Of a stretch of 64,000 bases of DNA, positions 52,874-62,297 are shown one piece after another. The notes under the pieces were generated by a model, which saw nothing but the letters and a program-made list of their open reading frames with translations, made no database searches and was not told the DNA's origin. The first letter of the stretch is position 1. Every line of letters starts with the position of its first letter. The translations under genes and the position numbers were made by a program. Source of the DNA: Streptomyces sp. WM6386 (GTDB lineage: Bacteria; Actinomycetota; Actinomycetes; Streptomycetales; Streptomycetaceae); the NCBI RefSeq assembly GCF_000972385.1, contig NZ_JXTE01000044.1, forward strand, positions 11,229 to 75,228. Reading direction: 5' to 3'.

Positions 52874-53448
52874 CCCTTGGGCAGCTTCGGACTCCGGATC
52901 ACCACGGACCGCCAGTACAGCGGTCCGGAGATCAGATCGAGGGCCAGCTCGTCATCGAGCCCCGCCCGGACCTCGCCCCGCTGCTCCGCCGCCACGAGGA
53001 TCTTGCTGGCGACACCCTCCTGCCCGTCCCGCAGCGCCTTCTGCACCGCTTCGGCGATCTCGGGGTTACGCGCCGCCTCGGCCTGAAGGTCCGGGAGGAT
53101 CTGCGAGGCGATGGGGTGGCGCAGCGCACGGGAGGTCACCTCGTACAGCAGCCGCAGATCGCTCTCCAGCGCACCGGTGTCCGGCGCGGGCAGCCCCTGT
53201 ACGGCGAGGGCCGACACCACGTCGAGGACGAGGTGCAGCTTGGAGCGCCAGCGCCGGTAGACCGCGGTCTTGCCGACCCCCGCCCGACGCGCGATCCCCT
53301 CGATGGACATCCGCGCGTAGCCGACGGCCGCGAGCTCCTCGAAGACGGCCGCCCGGATGGCCTCCGTCACATCCTCCCGGAGCACGGCGGCTCCGGCGGG
53401 GGCCCGGCGGCGCGGACGGGTCTGCGGCTCGTCGGCGTTCGTCGTCAT
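52822..53448 (-). CDS. TetR-family transcriptional regulator
   Basis: The protein has about 208 residues from ATG 53448 (MTTNADEPQTRPRRRAPAG); an ATG four codons upstream (53460) is also possible. The HTH is MSIEGIARRAGVGKTAVYRRW, followed by a helical ligand domain. It is divergent from the TagG-like permease gene. Three repeats in the shared intergenic region are probable binding sites, so it likely represses itself and perhaps the exporter. The ligand is unknown. Confidence 0.92.
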   Translation of the reverse strand: MTTNADEPQTRPRRRAPAGAAVLREDVTEAIRAAVFEELAAVGYARMSIEGIARRAGVGKTAVYRRWRSKLHLVLDVVSALAVQGLPAPDTGALESDLRLLYEVTSRALRHPIASQILPDLQAEAARNPEIAEAVQKALRDGQEGVASKILVAAEQRGEVRAGLDDELALDLISGPLYWRSVVIRSPKLPKGYLDALARGTAAALKAL

Positions 53449-53469
53449 GCGGACCAGCATAGGGCGTTA

Positions 53470-53575
53470 CGACGATACGGTCCCGTCCCCACGCAACGCG
53501 TCACGACGAAACGGTTGCGTTCCGACGCCGACTCGGCCTACGCTCACGTTGCGACGATACGGTTCCGTCCCGACG
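53470..53575. promoter_or_regulatory. Three repeats between TetR and exporter genes, likely operators
   Basis: CGACGATACGGTCCCGTCC begins at 53470, CGACGAAACGGTTGCGTTCC at 53504 and CGACGATACGGTTCCGTCC at 53552. Each contains the inverted core ACGG-NN-CCGT or a close variant. The spacings are 34 and 48 bases. They fill the region between the two divergent genes. Confidence 0.8.
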
Positions 53576-53646
53576 TAAGAGAACGTGAAGAGAAGCGTAA
53601 GGAAACGTCGGGTGCCGGACACACCCCCCAACCGAAAGCAGCGGAT

Positions 53647-54576
53647 GTGAGCCAGGTCCTCCACACACCGCCTCCGACGACGGCGACCCTCCCCCCGCCC
53701 GCCGAAGGCGACCTCGCGGCCCTCGCCGCCCGTCACGGCCTCTCCGTCAGCGGTGCCCGCCCGACCCTGTCCGAGTACATCCGCCAGCTGTGGGCCCGGC
53801 GCCACTTCATCACCGCGTTCTCGACCGCCAAGCTCACCGCCCAGTACAGCCAGGCGAAGCTCGGCCAGATCTGGCAGGTGATGAACCCGCTGCTCAACGC
53901 GGCGGTGTACTTCTTCATCTTCGGCGTGCTGCTGGGCACCAAGAAGGGCGTCCCGGACTACATCCCGTTCCTGGTGACGGGCGTGTTCATCTGGACGTTC
54001 ACCCAGAGCTCGATCCTCGCGGGCACCCGCGCCATCTCCGGCAACCTCGGCCTGGTCCGCGCCCTGCACTTCCCGCGGGCCGCGCTGCCGATCTCGTTCT
54101 GCCTCCAGCAGCTCCAGCAGCTGCTGTTCTCGATGGCCGCCCTGGTCGTGATCCTGCTCTGCTTCGGCGTACCGGTCTCGGCGTCCTGGCTGCTGGCGAT
54201 CCCGGCGCTGGTGCTGCAGTCCATCTTCAACGCCGGCGTCTCGATGGTCATGGCCCGGCTCGGCGCCAAGACCCCGGACATCGCCCAGCTGATGCCGTTC
54301 GTGCTGCGCACGTGGATGTACGTCTCCGGCGTGATGTGGAGCATCGACCACCTGCTCAGCAAGCACAACGACCTGCCGTCCTGGGTCGGCCCGGTCCTCC
54401 AGGCCAACCCGGCCGCGGTCTACATCGATCTGATGCGCTACGCCCTGATCGACAGCTTCCACTCCAGCCAGCTGCCGCACCACGTGTGGGCGATCGCCAC
54501 TGGCTGGGCCCTGCTCGCCGGCATCGGCGGCTTCATCTACTTCTGGAAGGCTGAGGAGACGTACGGCCGTGGCTGA
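53647..54576 (+). CDS. ABC-2 type polysaccharide export permease (TagG-like)
   Basis: The 309-residue protein has a soluble N-terminus of about 60 residues and six TM helices. YSQAKLGQIWQVMNPLLNAAVYFFIF is the typical start of ABC-2 glycan exporters. GTG 53647 is used; it lies in the frame that includes the full N-terminus, while a nearby ATG is out of frame. The stop overlaps the ATPase gene by eight bases. With that ATPase it should export a teichoic-acid-like or other wall polymer. The N-terminal tail is rich in Pro and Thr. Confidence 0.9.
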   Translation: MSQVLHTPPPTTATLPPPAEGDLAALAARHGLSVSGARPTLSEYIRQLWARRHFITAFSTAKLTAQYSQAKLGQIWQVMNPLLNAAVYFFIFGVLLGTKKGVPDYIPFLVTGVFIWTFTQSSILAGTRAISGNLGLVRALHFPRAALPISFCLQQLQQLLFSMAALVVILLCFGVPVSASWLLAIPALVLQSIFNAGVSMVMARLGAKTPDIAQLMPFVLRTWMYVSGVMWSIDHLLSKHNDLPSWVGPVLQANPAAVYIDLMRYALIDSFHSSQLPHHVWAIATGWALLAGIGGFIYFWKAEETYGRG

Positions 54577-55411
54577 GAACCTCGAGAACCCCGCACCCCC
54601 GACCGACCTGATCCCCACCGTCGTCGCCGACAACGTCGACATCGTCTACCGCGTCAACGGCACCGGTGCCGGCCGCGGCTCCGCGACCGCCGCCCTCAAC
54701 CGCATCCTGCGCCGCGAGAAGACCGAACGGGCGTCAGGCGTACGCAAGGTGCACGCGGTGAAGAAGGTCTCCTTCGTCGCCTACCGCGGCGAGGCGATCG
54801 GTCTGATCGGTACCAACGGCTCCGGCAAGTCGACCCTGCTCAAGGCGGTCGCCGGCCTGCTGCCGGTGGAGAGCGGCGCCATCTACACCGACGGCCAGCC
54901 CTCCCTCCTCGGCGTGAACGCGGCCCTGATGGGCGACCTGACCGGCGAGCGCAACGTCTACCTCGGCGGCCTCGCGATGGGCATGTCCCGCGAGCAGATC
55001 AAGGAGCGCTACCAGGAGATCGTCGACTTCTCCGGCATCAACGAGAAGGGCGACTTCATCACCCTGCCCATGCGCACGTACTCCTCCGGCATGGGCGCCC
55101 GCCTCCGCTTCTCCATCGCCGCCGCCAAGGACCACGACGTCCTCCTCATCGACGAGGCCCTCGCCACCGGCGACCGCTCCTTCCAGCGGCGCTCCGAGGC
55201 CCGCATCCGCGAACTGCGCAAGCACGCCGGCACGGTGTTCCTGGTCAGCCACAACAACAAGTCGATCCGCGACACCTGCGACCGCGTGCTGTGGCTGGAA
55301 CGCGGCGAACTGCGCATGGACGGCCCGACCGAGGACGTCCTGAAGGAGTACGAGGCCTTCACCGGCGACAAGACGACGAAGCCGAAGCCCAAGCCGAAGG
55401 TCGCCGTCTAA
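54569..55411 (+). CDS. Polysaccharide/teichoic acid export ATP-binding protein (TagH-like)
   Basis: The 280-residue ATPase has Walker A GTNGSGKSTLL, signature YSSGMGARLRFSIA and Walker B VLLIDEALATGD, the pattern of glycan-export ATPases. It begins with a short tail and ends with a Lys/Pro-rich extension (DKTTKPKPKPKVAV) in place of a substrate-binding domain. It overlaps the permease gene by eight bases, so both are made together. Confidence 0.93.
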   Translation: MAENLENPAPPTDLIPTVVADNVDIVYRVNGTGAGRGSATAALNRILRREKTERASGVRKVHAVKKVSFVAYRGEAIGLIGTNGSGKSTLLKAVAGLLPVESGAIYTDGQPSLLGVNAALMGDLTGERNVYLGGLAMGMSREQIKERYQEIVDFSGINEKGDFITLPMRTYSSGMGARLRFSIAAAKDHDVLLIDEALATGDRSFQRRSEARIRELRKHAGTVFLVSHNNKSIRDTCDRVLWLERGELRMDGPTEDVLKEYEAFTGDKTTKPKPKPKVAV

Positions 55412-55437
55412 GCGGGTCGGGTGAAGTCCTCTACGGT

Positions 55438-55520
55438 TCGGCAGCGCCCTGAGGGGGCGCGGGGCCGTATCCATATGCGGCTCCGCAGCGAGGCGCGACC
55501 AGCTACGACGGCGCCGCGGA
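55438..55520. repeat. Dispersed intergenic repeat, reverse copy
   Basis: In reverse orientation the segment reads GCTGGTCGCGCCTCG and then CCCCGCGCCCCCTCAGGGCG, matching the repeat at 1490-1556 with an internal change. It lies between the convergent ATPase and GtrA-like genes. No gene is seen in 55412-55557. Confidence 0.5.
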
Positions 55521-55557
55521 CGGCCGACGGCACATCGCGGCACTTCCCGCGGAGCGC

Positions 55558-56019
55558 TTAGCGCACCTCGTGCTGGAACACCCACGTCCGGTAGACCAGG
55601 AACCGGAAGGCGGAGGCCAGCACGATCGACGTGGCCTTCACGGCGTTCGACGCGAACGGACCGTGAAGGCCGAGGCCGTGATAGCCGACGTAGAAGAGGC
55701 CGCTCTCCATCGCCACACCGATGGTGCTGAAGACGAAGAACAGCACGACCTGCTGCCGTGTGCGCGCATCCCGGTCGCGATAGGTGAAGAAGCGGAAGCC
55801 GAGGTAGTTCGTGCTCATGGCGACGAGGCTGGCCAGCACCGTCGCCACCATCGCCCGCCGGCCGAGGCCGTGCAGCAGCACGTTGAAGACGAGGAAGTTC
55901 ACCACGACGCCGCTGCCTCCGACGACCCCGAAGTTCACCACTTCGCGGACGATCCGTCGGACCCGCTCGAGCGGCACGGCGGGAGCGGCCACTCGCTCCT
56001 CGGAGAGGTTCACAGTCAC
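55558..56019 (-). CDS. GtrA-family membrane protein
   Basis: The 153-residue protein has four TM helices and the family pattern FGVVGGSGVVVNFLVFNVLL and STNYLGFRFFTYRDRD. The C-terminus FRFLVYRTWVFQ is also typical. GtrA-like proteins are thought to help move lipid-linked sugars across the membrane, for glycan decoration. GTG 56019 or 56013 are the candidate starts; neither has a clear ribosome site. It faces the export ATPase gene. Confidence 0.9.
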   Translation of the reverse strand: MTVNLSEERVAAPAVPLERVRRIVREVVNFGVVGGSGVVVNFLVFNVLLHGLGRRAMVATVLASLVAMSTNYLGFRFFTYRDRDARTRQQVVLFFVFSTIGVAMESGLFYVGYHGLGLHGPFASNAVKATSIVLASAFRFLVYRTWVFQHEVR

Positions 56020-56144
56020 CGCACAAGGCTTAGCCGCCGCGGGTAAGCCGCCCGCCGGATTTTCCCTAAGCCAGACCAAAAGCCGGGCCAAGAAAGGGGC
56101 GCCCCGGGCCGTGACGGCTCGGGGCGCCCCTCTCGTCGTATCGC

Positions 56145-59100
56145 CTACGAGTGCGTCCGCAGCAGCGTCCGCATGGTCCGCATCGCCACCGACAGGTTGG
56201 CGAGGTCGAACGCCTCCGAGCTCTGGATCTCCTCCAGGGTCGAGCGCGCCCGGCCCAGGATCGCCGCGTTCTTCTCCTCCCACGCCTTGAAGCGCTGCTC
56301 GGGAGTCGAGGTGCCGTTGCCCACCGCGAGCACATCGGCGGTCAGCGCCGCGTGGGTCGCGTAGAGGTCCTCGCGGATGGAGGCGCGGGCCATGGACTGC
56401 CAGCGGTCGGCGCGGGGCAGCTCGATGATGCGGTCCATGAGCTGGGTGATCCGCAGCCGGTCGCCGAGGTCGTAGAAGACTTCCGCGACTTCCAACGGCT
56501 CCCGGCCCATACGGTCGGCCACCGAGACGATGTCGAGCGTCGGGAAGGCGGAGGAGAACCCGGCCACGCGCGTGGCGAGTTCGTCCGGGACGCCGGCGCC
56601 GGTCAGCTCGTCGTAGATCTGCTGGTACCACTCCAGGTCCGCGCCCCGCAGCAGCTTCGGCAGCTGCGACCAGACCTGCTCGACACGCTCGGAGAAGAAC
56701 TCGACGGTCTCGGCGAGCTGCAACGGCTGCGGCCGGTTGTTGAGCAGCCAGCGCGTGCCGCGCTCGACGAGCCGGCGCGAGTGCAGCCGGATCCGGGTCT
56801 GCACGGCGGCCTCGACCTGGTTGTCGAGCGCCTCCACCCCGTCCCACACCACGGCCGAGCGGAAGATCGCGCGGGCCGCGGTCTGCGCCCGGACGATCTC
56901 CTCGAGAGAGGCGCCGGTCTCCTCGCGCAAGCGGTGCAGATACGTCGTACCGCCCGTGTTGACCGTGTCGTTGACCAGCACCGTCGTGATGATCTCGCGG
57001 CGCAGCGGGTGGTTGTCGATGTGCTCGGCGAACTTCTCGCGCAGCGCGCTCGGGAAGTACGAGTCGAGGAGACCGCGCAGATACGGGTCGTCCGGGAGCG
57101 AGGTGTGCAGCAGCTCGTCGGAGACCGTGATCTTGGTGTACGCCAGGAGGACGGCCGTCTCCGGGCCGGTCAGGCCCTGTGCGGCGCCCAGGCGTTCACG
57201 GATCTGGCGGTCGGTGGGCAGGAACTCCAGGGCCCGGTCCAGCAGCCCCGCGCGCACCAGGTGGCGCAGGTAGCGCTGCTGGGCGTGGAGCATGTCCTTT
57301 GACTGGGCCAGCGCGTTGGCGATGGCCGTGTTCTGCGCGTAGTTGTTGCGCAGCACCAGCCGGCCGACCTCGTCGGTCATCTCGGCGAGCTGCTTGTTGC
57401 GCTGCTTGACGGTCATGTCGCCGTCCGCGACCAGGCCGTTGAGCAGGATCTTGATGTTCACCTCGTGGTCGGAGGTGTCCACGCCGGCGCTGTTGTCGAT
57501 GGCGTCGGTGTTGATCTTCCCGCCGGTGAGCGAGAACTCGATGCGGCCGAGCTGGGTGAGCCCCAGGTTGCCGCCCTCGCCGACGACCTTGACCCGCAGG
57601 TCGGCGCCGTCGACACGGATCGGGTCGTTGGCCTTGTCGCCGACGTCGGCGTGGGTCTCGGTGGAGGCCTTGACGTATGTGCCGATGCCGCCGTTCCACA
57701 GCAGGTCCACCGGCGCCTTGAGGATGGCCTTCATCAGGTCGGCCGGCGTCATCTTGGCGACCTTGCCCTCGATCCCGAGGGCCTCGCGGATGTGCGCGTT
57801 GACCGGGATGGCCTTGGCGCTGCGGGGGTACACGCCGCCACCGGCCGAGATGAGCTCGGAGTTGTAGTCGGCCCAGCTGGAGCGCGGCAGCTCGAAGACG
57901 CGGCGGCGCTCGGCGTAGGAGGTGGCCGCGTCCGGCTTCGGGTCGATGAAGATGTGCCGGTGGTCGAAGGCGGCGACCAGGCGGATGTGCTCGCTGAGCA
58001 GCATGCCGTTGCCGAACACGTCACCGGACATGTCGCCGATACCGACGACCGTGAAGTCCTCGGCCTGCGTGTTCACACCCAGTTCCTGGAAGTGCCGCTT
58101 GACGGACTCCCAGGCACCGCGCGCGGTGATGCCCATGCCCTTGTGGTCGTAGCCGGCGGAGCCGCCGGAGGCGAAGGCGTCGCCGAGCCAGAAGTTGTAC
58201 GACTCGGCGACCCCGTTGGCGATGTCCGAGAAGGTCGCGGTGCCCTTGTCGGCGGCGACGACGAGGTAGGTGTCGTCCTCGTCGTGTCGGACGACGTCGG
58301 CGGGCGGCACGACCTCGCCGGCCACCATGTTGTCGGTGATGTCGAGCAGCGCCGAGATGAACGTCTTGTAGCTGGCGATGCCCTCGGCCAGCCACGCGTC
58401 CCGGTCCACACCCGGGTCGGGCAGCTGCTTGGCGACGAAGCCGCCCTTGGCGCCGACCGGCACGATGACGGTGTTCTTGACCATCTGCGCCTTGACCAGG
58501 CCGAGGATCTCGGTCCGGAAGTCCTCACGCCGGTCGGACCAGCGCAGACCACCGCGAGCGACCTTGCCGAACCTGAGGTGCACGCCCTCGACGCGCGGTG
58601 AGTACACCCAGATCTCGAACGCCGGGCGCGGCGCCGGAAGGTCCGGGATGGCCTGCGGGTCGAACTTCATGGACACGTATTCGTGCGGCTTGCCGCCGAG
58701 CGCCTCCTGGAAGAAGTTCGTGCGCAGGGTCGCCTTGATGACGGTCAGGAACGACCTGAGGATCCGGTCCTCGTCGAGGCTCGCGACCTGGTCGAGTGCG
58801 GCGTCGACCTCTTCGAGGAGGGCGTCCACGATCTCGTGCCCGGCGCGCTGCCGGTCCGGCGACATCCGCGCCTCGAACAGGGAGACGAGCAGCCTCGTGG
58901 TGTGGACGTTGTTGCGGAGGGTGTCCTCCATGTAGTCCTGCGAGAAGGTGGAGCCCGCCTGCCGCAGGTACTTGGCGTACGCCCGCAGCACCGTCGCCTG
59001 CCGCCAGTTCAGCCCGGCGCTCAGCACGAGGGCGTTGAAGCCGTCGTTCTCCGCCAGGCCGGTCCAGGTCGCCGCGAAGGCCTCCTGGAAGCGCTCGCGG

Positions 59101-61076
59101 CCGTCGTCGCCCAGGTAGTCCCCGGCGCCGTTCTGCGATTTGGGCATGCGCAGCCCGAAGTCGTAGATCCAGGCGATGCTGCGGTCCGAGCAGCGCAGCT
59201 CGTAGGGCCGCTCGTCGATGACCTCGACGCCGAGCCGGTTGAGGACCGGCAGCACGGCGGACAGGGTGATCGCGGCACCCTTGCGGTAGATCTTGAAGCG
59301 GCGTTCCTCGGGGGCGGCGCCGACCGGCTCGTACAGACTCAGCGCGAAGTTGTTCTCCTCGGTGAGCTTCTCCAGGTGGACGAGGTCGGCGACCGCGGAG
59401 CGCGAGGTGTGGTCGGCCTTGTAGCCCTCGGGGAAGGCGTTGCCGTACCGGCGCAGCAGCTCGGCGGCGCGCTCCTCGCCGAGTTCGGCGTTGAGGGCCT
59501 CGGCGAATCCGTCGGCCCACGACCGCGCGGCCTCGACCAGCCGCGCCTCGATGCGCTCCTTGTCGGTGTCGCTGAGCTGCGGCAGCTCGGTGCCCTGCGG
59601 GACCCGGACCACGAAGTGCAGCCGGGACAGGATCGACTCGGTGTTCCAGGCAGTGAAGTCGACGCTGGTGCCGCCGAGTTCCTCCTTCAGCATGTCGATG
59701 ATCCTGAGGCGCACCCCGGTCGTGTAGCGGTCGCGCGGCAGGTAGACGAGGGCGGAGTAGTAGCGCCCGTACTCGTCCTGGCGCAGGTAGAGCCGCAGCC
59801 GCCGCCGCTCCTGGAGGTACAGCACGGAGGTGACGATCGACTGCAGCTCGTCGGGCGGGGTCTGGAAGAGCTCGTCGCGCGGGTAGGTCTCCAGGATCTG
59901 GAGCAGGTCACGCCCGTCGTGGCTGTTGGGAGAGAAGCCCGCGCGCTGCAGCACCTCGTCGACCTTGCGGCGGATGACGGGGACCCGGCGGACGGACTCG
60001 GTGTAGGCGGCTGAGGAGAAGAGCCCGAGGAAGCGGCGCTCACCGACGACGTTGCCCTCGGCGTCGAACTTCTTCACACCGATGTAGTCCAGGTACGACG
60101 GCCGGTGCACGGTCGCCCGGCTGTTGGCCTTGGTCAGCACCAGGAGCTTGTGCTCGCGCGCCTTGGCGCGGGCGTCGGCGGGCAGCCGCTCGAAGGAGGG
60201 GCTGACGGGGTGGCTCTCGTCCTCGGCGTGATGCGGGTCGGAGCGCAGGATGCCGAGGCCGGTGCCCGGCACGGCGACGAGGGAGTCGTCCTCGCGGAGC
60301 TGGTACTCGCGGTAGCCGAGGAAGGTGAAGTGATCGGCGGCCAGCCAGCGCAGCAGCTCGCGGGCCTCCTCGATGTCCTGCTCGCGCAGGTCGGAGGCGA
60401 CGGGCTCGGCGGGCAGCTCATCGGCCATCCGCAGCGCCGCGTCCCGCATCTTCTCCCAGTCCTCGACGGTCTCGCGGACGTCCGACAGGACGCGCAGCAG
60501 ATCGGCGGTGATCTGCTTCAGGTCCGCGCGGTCGGTCTCGCGGTCGATCTCGACGTGGATCCAGGACTCGGTGTGCGCGTCGTGCGGAAGCTCGCCGCTG
60601 GGGCGCTGGGCGAGCACCTCGATGAGCTTGCCGGTGACGTCCCGCCGGACGACGACCTGCGGGTGGATGACGACATGGATGCCGCGCCCCTGCCGGGTCA
60701 GCTCATTGGTGACGGAGTCGACGAGGAAGGGCATGTCGTCGGTGACGACCTCGACGATCGAATGCGTGCACGCCCATCCGTTCTCTTCCACGGTGGGCGT
60801 GAGGACCCGCACACTGGCCGTGCCCTGCGGCCGGCTCTCGGCCAGCCGATAGTGCGAGAAAGCGGCTCCGAAGACATCGATCGGGTCACGACCGGTGAGA
60901 TCCTCCGGGGCGGTGTGCAGGTAGTAGCGCTGGAGGAACGCGAGCACGGTCTCCCGGTCAGGGGTGCTCTCGTCCGTCGTCCCGGTCGGTAGGTGCCCCC
61001 CGACCGGGCTGTTCTCAGCTACCCGGGCGGCCCTCTCGAGCAGCTCGGCCTTGGCTTCGTCCAGCTTGGTCTGCAT
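56145..61076 (-). CDS. gdh: NAD-specific glutamate dehydrogenase, large (180-kDa) class
   Basis: The 1643-residue protein matches the L_180 class of NAD-glutamate dehydrogenase first described in Streptomyces. Long N-terminal regulatory regions are followed by the catalytic core near residues 850-1150, with RGGLRWSDRREDFRTEILGL, VIVPVGAKGGFV and GIGDMSGDVFGNGML. It oxidises glutamate to 2-oxoglutarate and ammonium in catabolism. ATG 61076 (MQTKLDEAKAEL) has AGAGGAC just upstream; ATG 61103 would add nine residues. It is a single-gene unit. Confidence 0.96.
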   Translation of the reverse strand: MQTKLDEAKAELLERAARVAENSPVGGHLPTGTTDESTPDRETVLAFLQRYYLHTAPEDLTGRDPIDVFGAAFSHYRLAESRPQGTASVRVLTPTVEENGWACTHSIVEVVTDDMPFLVDSVTNELTRQGRGIHVVIHPQVVVRRDVTGKLIEVLAQRPSGELPHDAHTESWIHVEIDRETDRADLKQITADLLRVLSDVRETVEDWEKMRDAALRMADELPAEPVASDLREQDIEEARELLRWLAADHFTFLGYREYQLREDDSLVAVPGTGLGILRSDPHHAEDESHPVSPSFERLPADARAKAREHKLLVLTKANSRATVHRPSYLDYIGVKKFDAEGNVVGERRFLGLFSSAAYTESVRRVPVIRRKVDEVLQRAGFSPNSHDGRDLLQILETYPRDELFQTPPDELQSIVTSVLYLQERRRLRLYLRQDEYGRYYSALVYLPRDRYTTGVRLRIIDMLKEELGGTSVDFTAWNTESILSRLHFVVRVPQGTELPQLSDTDKERIEARLVEAARSWADGFAEALNAELGEERAAELLRRYGNAFPEGYKADHTSRSAVADLVHLEKLTEENNFALSLYEPVGAAPEERRFKIYRKGAAITLSAVLPVLNRLGVEVIDERPYELRCSDRSIAWIYDFGLRMPKSQNGAGDYLGDDGRERFQEAFAATWTGLAENDGFNALVLSAGLNWRQATVLRAYAKYLRQAGSTFSQDYMEDTLRNNVHTTRLLVSLFEARMSPDRQRAGHEIVDALLEEVDAALDQVASLDEDRILRSFLTVIKATLRTNFFQEALGGKPHEYVSMKFDPQAIPDLPAPRPAFEIWVYSPRVEGVHLRFGKVARGGLRWSDRREDFRTEILGLVKAQMVKNTVIVPVGAKGGFVAKQLPDPGVDRDAWLAEGIASYKTFISALLDITDNMVAGEVVPPADVVRHDEDDTYLVVAADKGTATFSDIANGVAESYNFWLGDAFASGGSAGYDHKGMGITARGAWESVKRHFQELGVNTQAEDFTVVGIGDMSGDVFGNGMLLSEHIRLVAAFDHRHIFIDPKPDAATSYAERRRVFELPRSSWADYNSELISAGGGVYPRSAKAIPVNAHIREALGIEGKVAKMTPADLMKAILKAPVDLLWNGGIGTYVKASTETHADVGDKANDPIRVDGADLRVKVVGEGGNLGLTQLGRIEFSLTGGKINTDAIDNSAGVDTSDHEVNIKILLNGLVADGDMTVKQRNKQLAEMTDEVGRLVLRNNYAQNTAIANALAQSKDMLHAQQRYLRHLVRAGLLDRALEFLPTDRQIRERLGAAQGLTGPETAVLLAYTKITVSDELLHTSLPDDPYLRGLLDSYFPSALREKFAEHIDNHPLRREIITTVLVNDTVNTGGTTYLHRLREETGASLEEIVRAQTAARAIFRSAVVWDGVEALDNQVEAAVQTRIRLHSRRLVERGTRWLLNNRPQPLQLAETVEFFSERVEQVWSQLPKLLRGADLEWYQQIYDELTGAGVPDELATRVAGFSSAFPTLDIVSVADRMGREPLEVAEVFYDLGDRLRITQLMDRIIELPRADRWQSMARASIREDLYATHAALTADVLAVGNGTSTPEQRFKAWEEKNAAILGRARSTLEEIQSSEAFDLANLSVAMRTMRTLLRTHS

Positions 61077-61585
61077 TGTCCTCTGGCTCCTGTCGCGCGC
61101 CATTGCGTGACCTAGAAGGAAGTACGGTCTCTTCCCCTGGGACGTAACGCCGTGACGCGGGGTGTCCGGTCTGCTCCGACGCTATGCCGCAAGGTGAGAT
61201 GAGCGGGGGGTTATCAGCCATTCTTGGCACGCCCGACGGATGTGACGCTGCTCTCTGCGACGCCGCTCCAGGGGATGTGCGCGGCGCCCCGGGGGCCCAT
61301 GTGCCCCCGCCCCGCCCGCGAAGACCAGCGACGGCCGCCCGGTCACGGATGTGGTCCGTGCTCTCCGGGCGCAGGGCAGGGGCATCGATGCCCCCGCGAG
61401 CTATCGCGCTGATCACGCCACTAAGGCTATCGCTCCTTACAGGGGGCCCGTCATGAGCCGTATGTGTACAAAACCAGGGGTCGAACTTTGACGTTCTGCA
61501 CAGGGGCAGCGAGCGGCGCACCATGCCGTGGGCGTCATCGACCGGCCCTCTTGGCAAGGGCCCGTTCCGGATGCACATTGCCGAC
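61077..61585. other. 509-base intergenic region between NAD-GDH and the DJ-1/PfpI gene
   Basis: No convincing gene is seen. Short open frames exist on both strands but lack ribosome sites and recognisable products. The region must hold the two divergent promoters. A TTGACG hexamer at about 61487-61492 could be the -35 box of the rightward gene, but a good -10 box is not clear. Confidence 0.5.
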
Positions 61586-62152
61586 ATGACAGCCAAAATC
61601 CTGATCGTCACCGGCGACGCAGCGGAGTCACTGGAGGTCCTGTACCCCTACCAGCGCCTCCGTGAAGAGGGCTACGACGTCCATATCGCGGCCCCCACCC
61701 GCAAGAAGCTCCGGTTCGTCGTCCACGACTTCGAACCCGGCTTCGACACCTACACCGAGAAGCCCGGCTACACCTGGCCCGCCGACCTGGCCTTCGCCGA
61801 GGTCGACCCCGGTCAGTACGCCGCGATCGTCATCCCCGGCGGCCGCGCCCCCGAGTACCTGCGCAACGACCCCGAACTCCGCAAGATCGTCAAGTCCTTC
61901 TTCGACGCGGACAAGCCGGTCGCCCAGATCTGCCACGGCCCCCTGCTCACCGCCGCGATCGACGGCCTCCGCGGCCGCCGCGTCACGGCCTACCCCGCCC
62001 TGGAACTCGACATGCAGGCGGCCGGCGCCACCTTCCAGGACGCGGAGGCGGTCGTGGACGGCACGCTGGTCTCCGCCCGGGCCTGGCCGGACCACTCCCG
62101 CTGGATGCGCGAGTTCCTGACGATCCTGCGGGCGAAGGCGCCGGTGACATGA
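61586..62152 (+). CDS. DJ-1/PfpI-family protein
   Basis: The 188-residue protein begins MTAKILIVTGDAAESLEVLY and has the nucleophile elbow QICHGPLL (Cys116, His117) and IVIPGGRAPEYL. This is the DJ-1/PfpI class I-glutamine-amidotransferase-like fold, which includes proteases, glyoxalases and chaperones. The Cys-His pair is present, but the exact activity cannot be assigned. ATG 61586 gives the normal start; ATG 61571 is possible. No clear ribosome site was seen for either. Confidence 0.93.
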   Translation: MTAKILIVTGDAAESLEVLYPYQRLREEGYDVHIAAPTRKKLRFVVHDFEPGFDTYTEKPGYTWPADLAFAEVDPGQYAAIVIPGGRAPEYLRNDPELRKIVKSFFDADKPVAQICHGPLLTAAIDGLRGRRVTAYPALELDMQAAGATFQDAEAVVDGTLVSARAWPDHSRWMREFLTILRAKAPVT

Positions 62153-62194
62153 AGGGCATGAGGGACATGCCACCGAGGTAGTCGTTCGACCGAG

Positions 62195-62230
62195 GCTGAG
62201 TGGGGGCTGGTCGCGCGATTCCCCCGACCC
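62195..62230. repeat. Dispersed intergenic repeat, GGCTGGTCGCGCGATTCCCC copy
   Basis: The core GGCTGGTCGCGCGATTCCCC (62205-62224) is a close relative of the copies at 1490-1556 and 55438-55520. It lies between two convergent genes. The rest of 62153-62297 holds nothing recognisable. Confidence 0.55.
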
Positions 62231-62297
62231 ACGCACCGCCACCGCTCAGCCCGCACCCCCGCACCGCCCCCGGGAACCCGACGAGCTGGCCCCGCCA

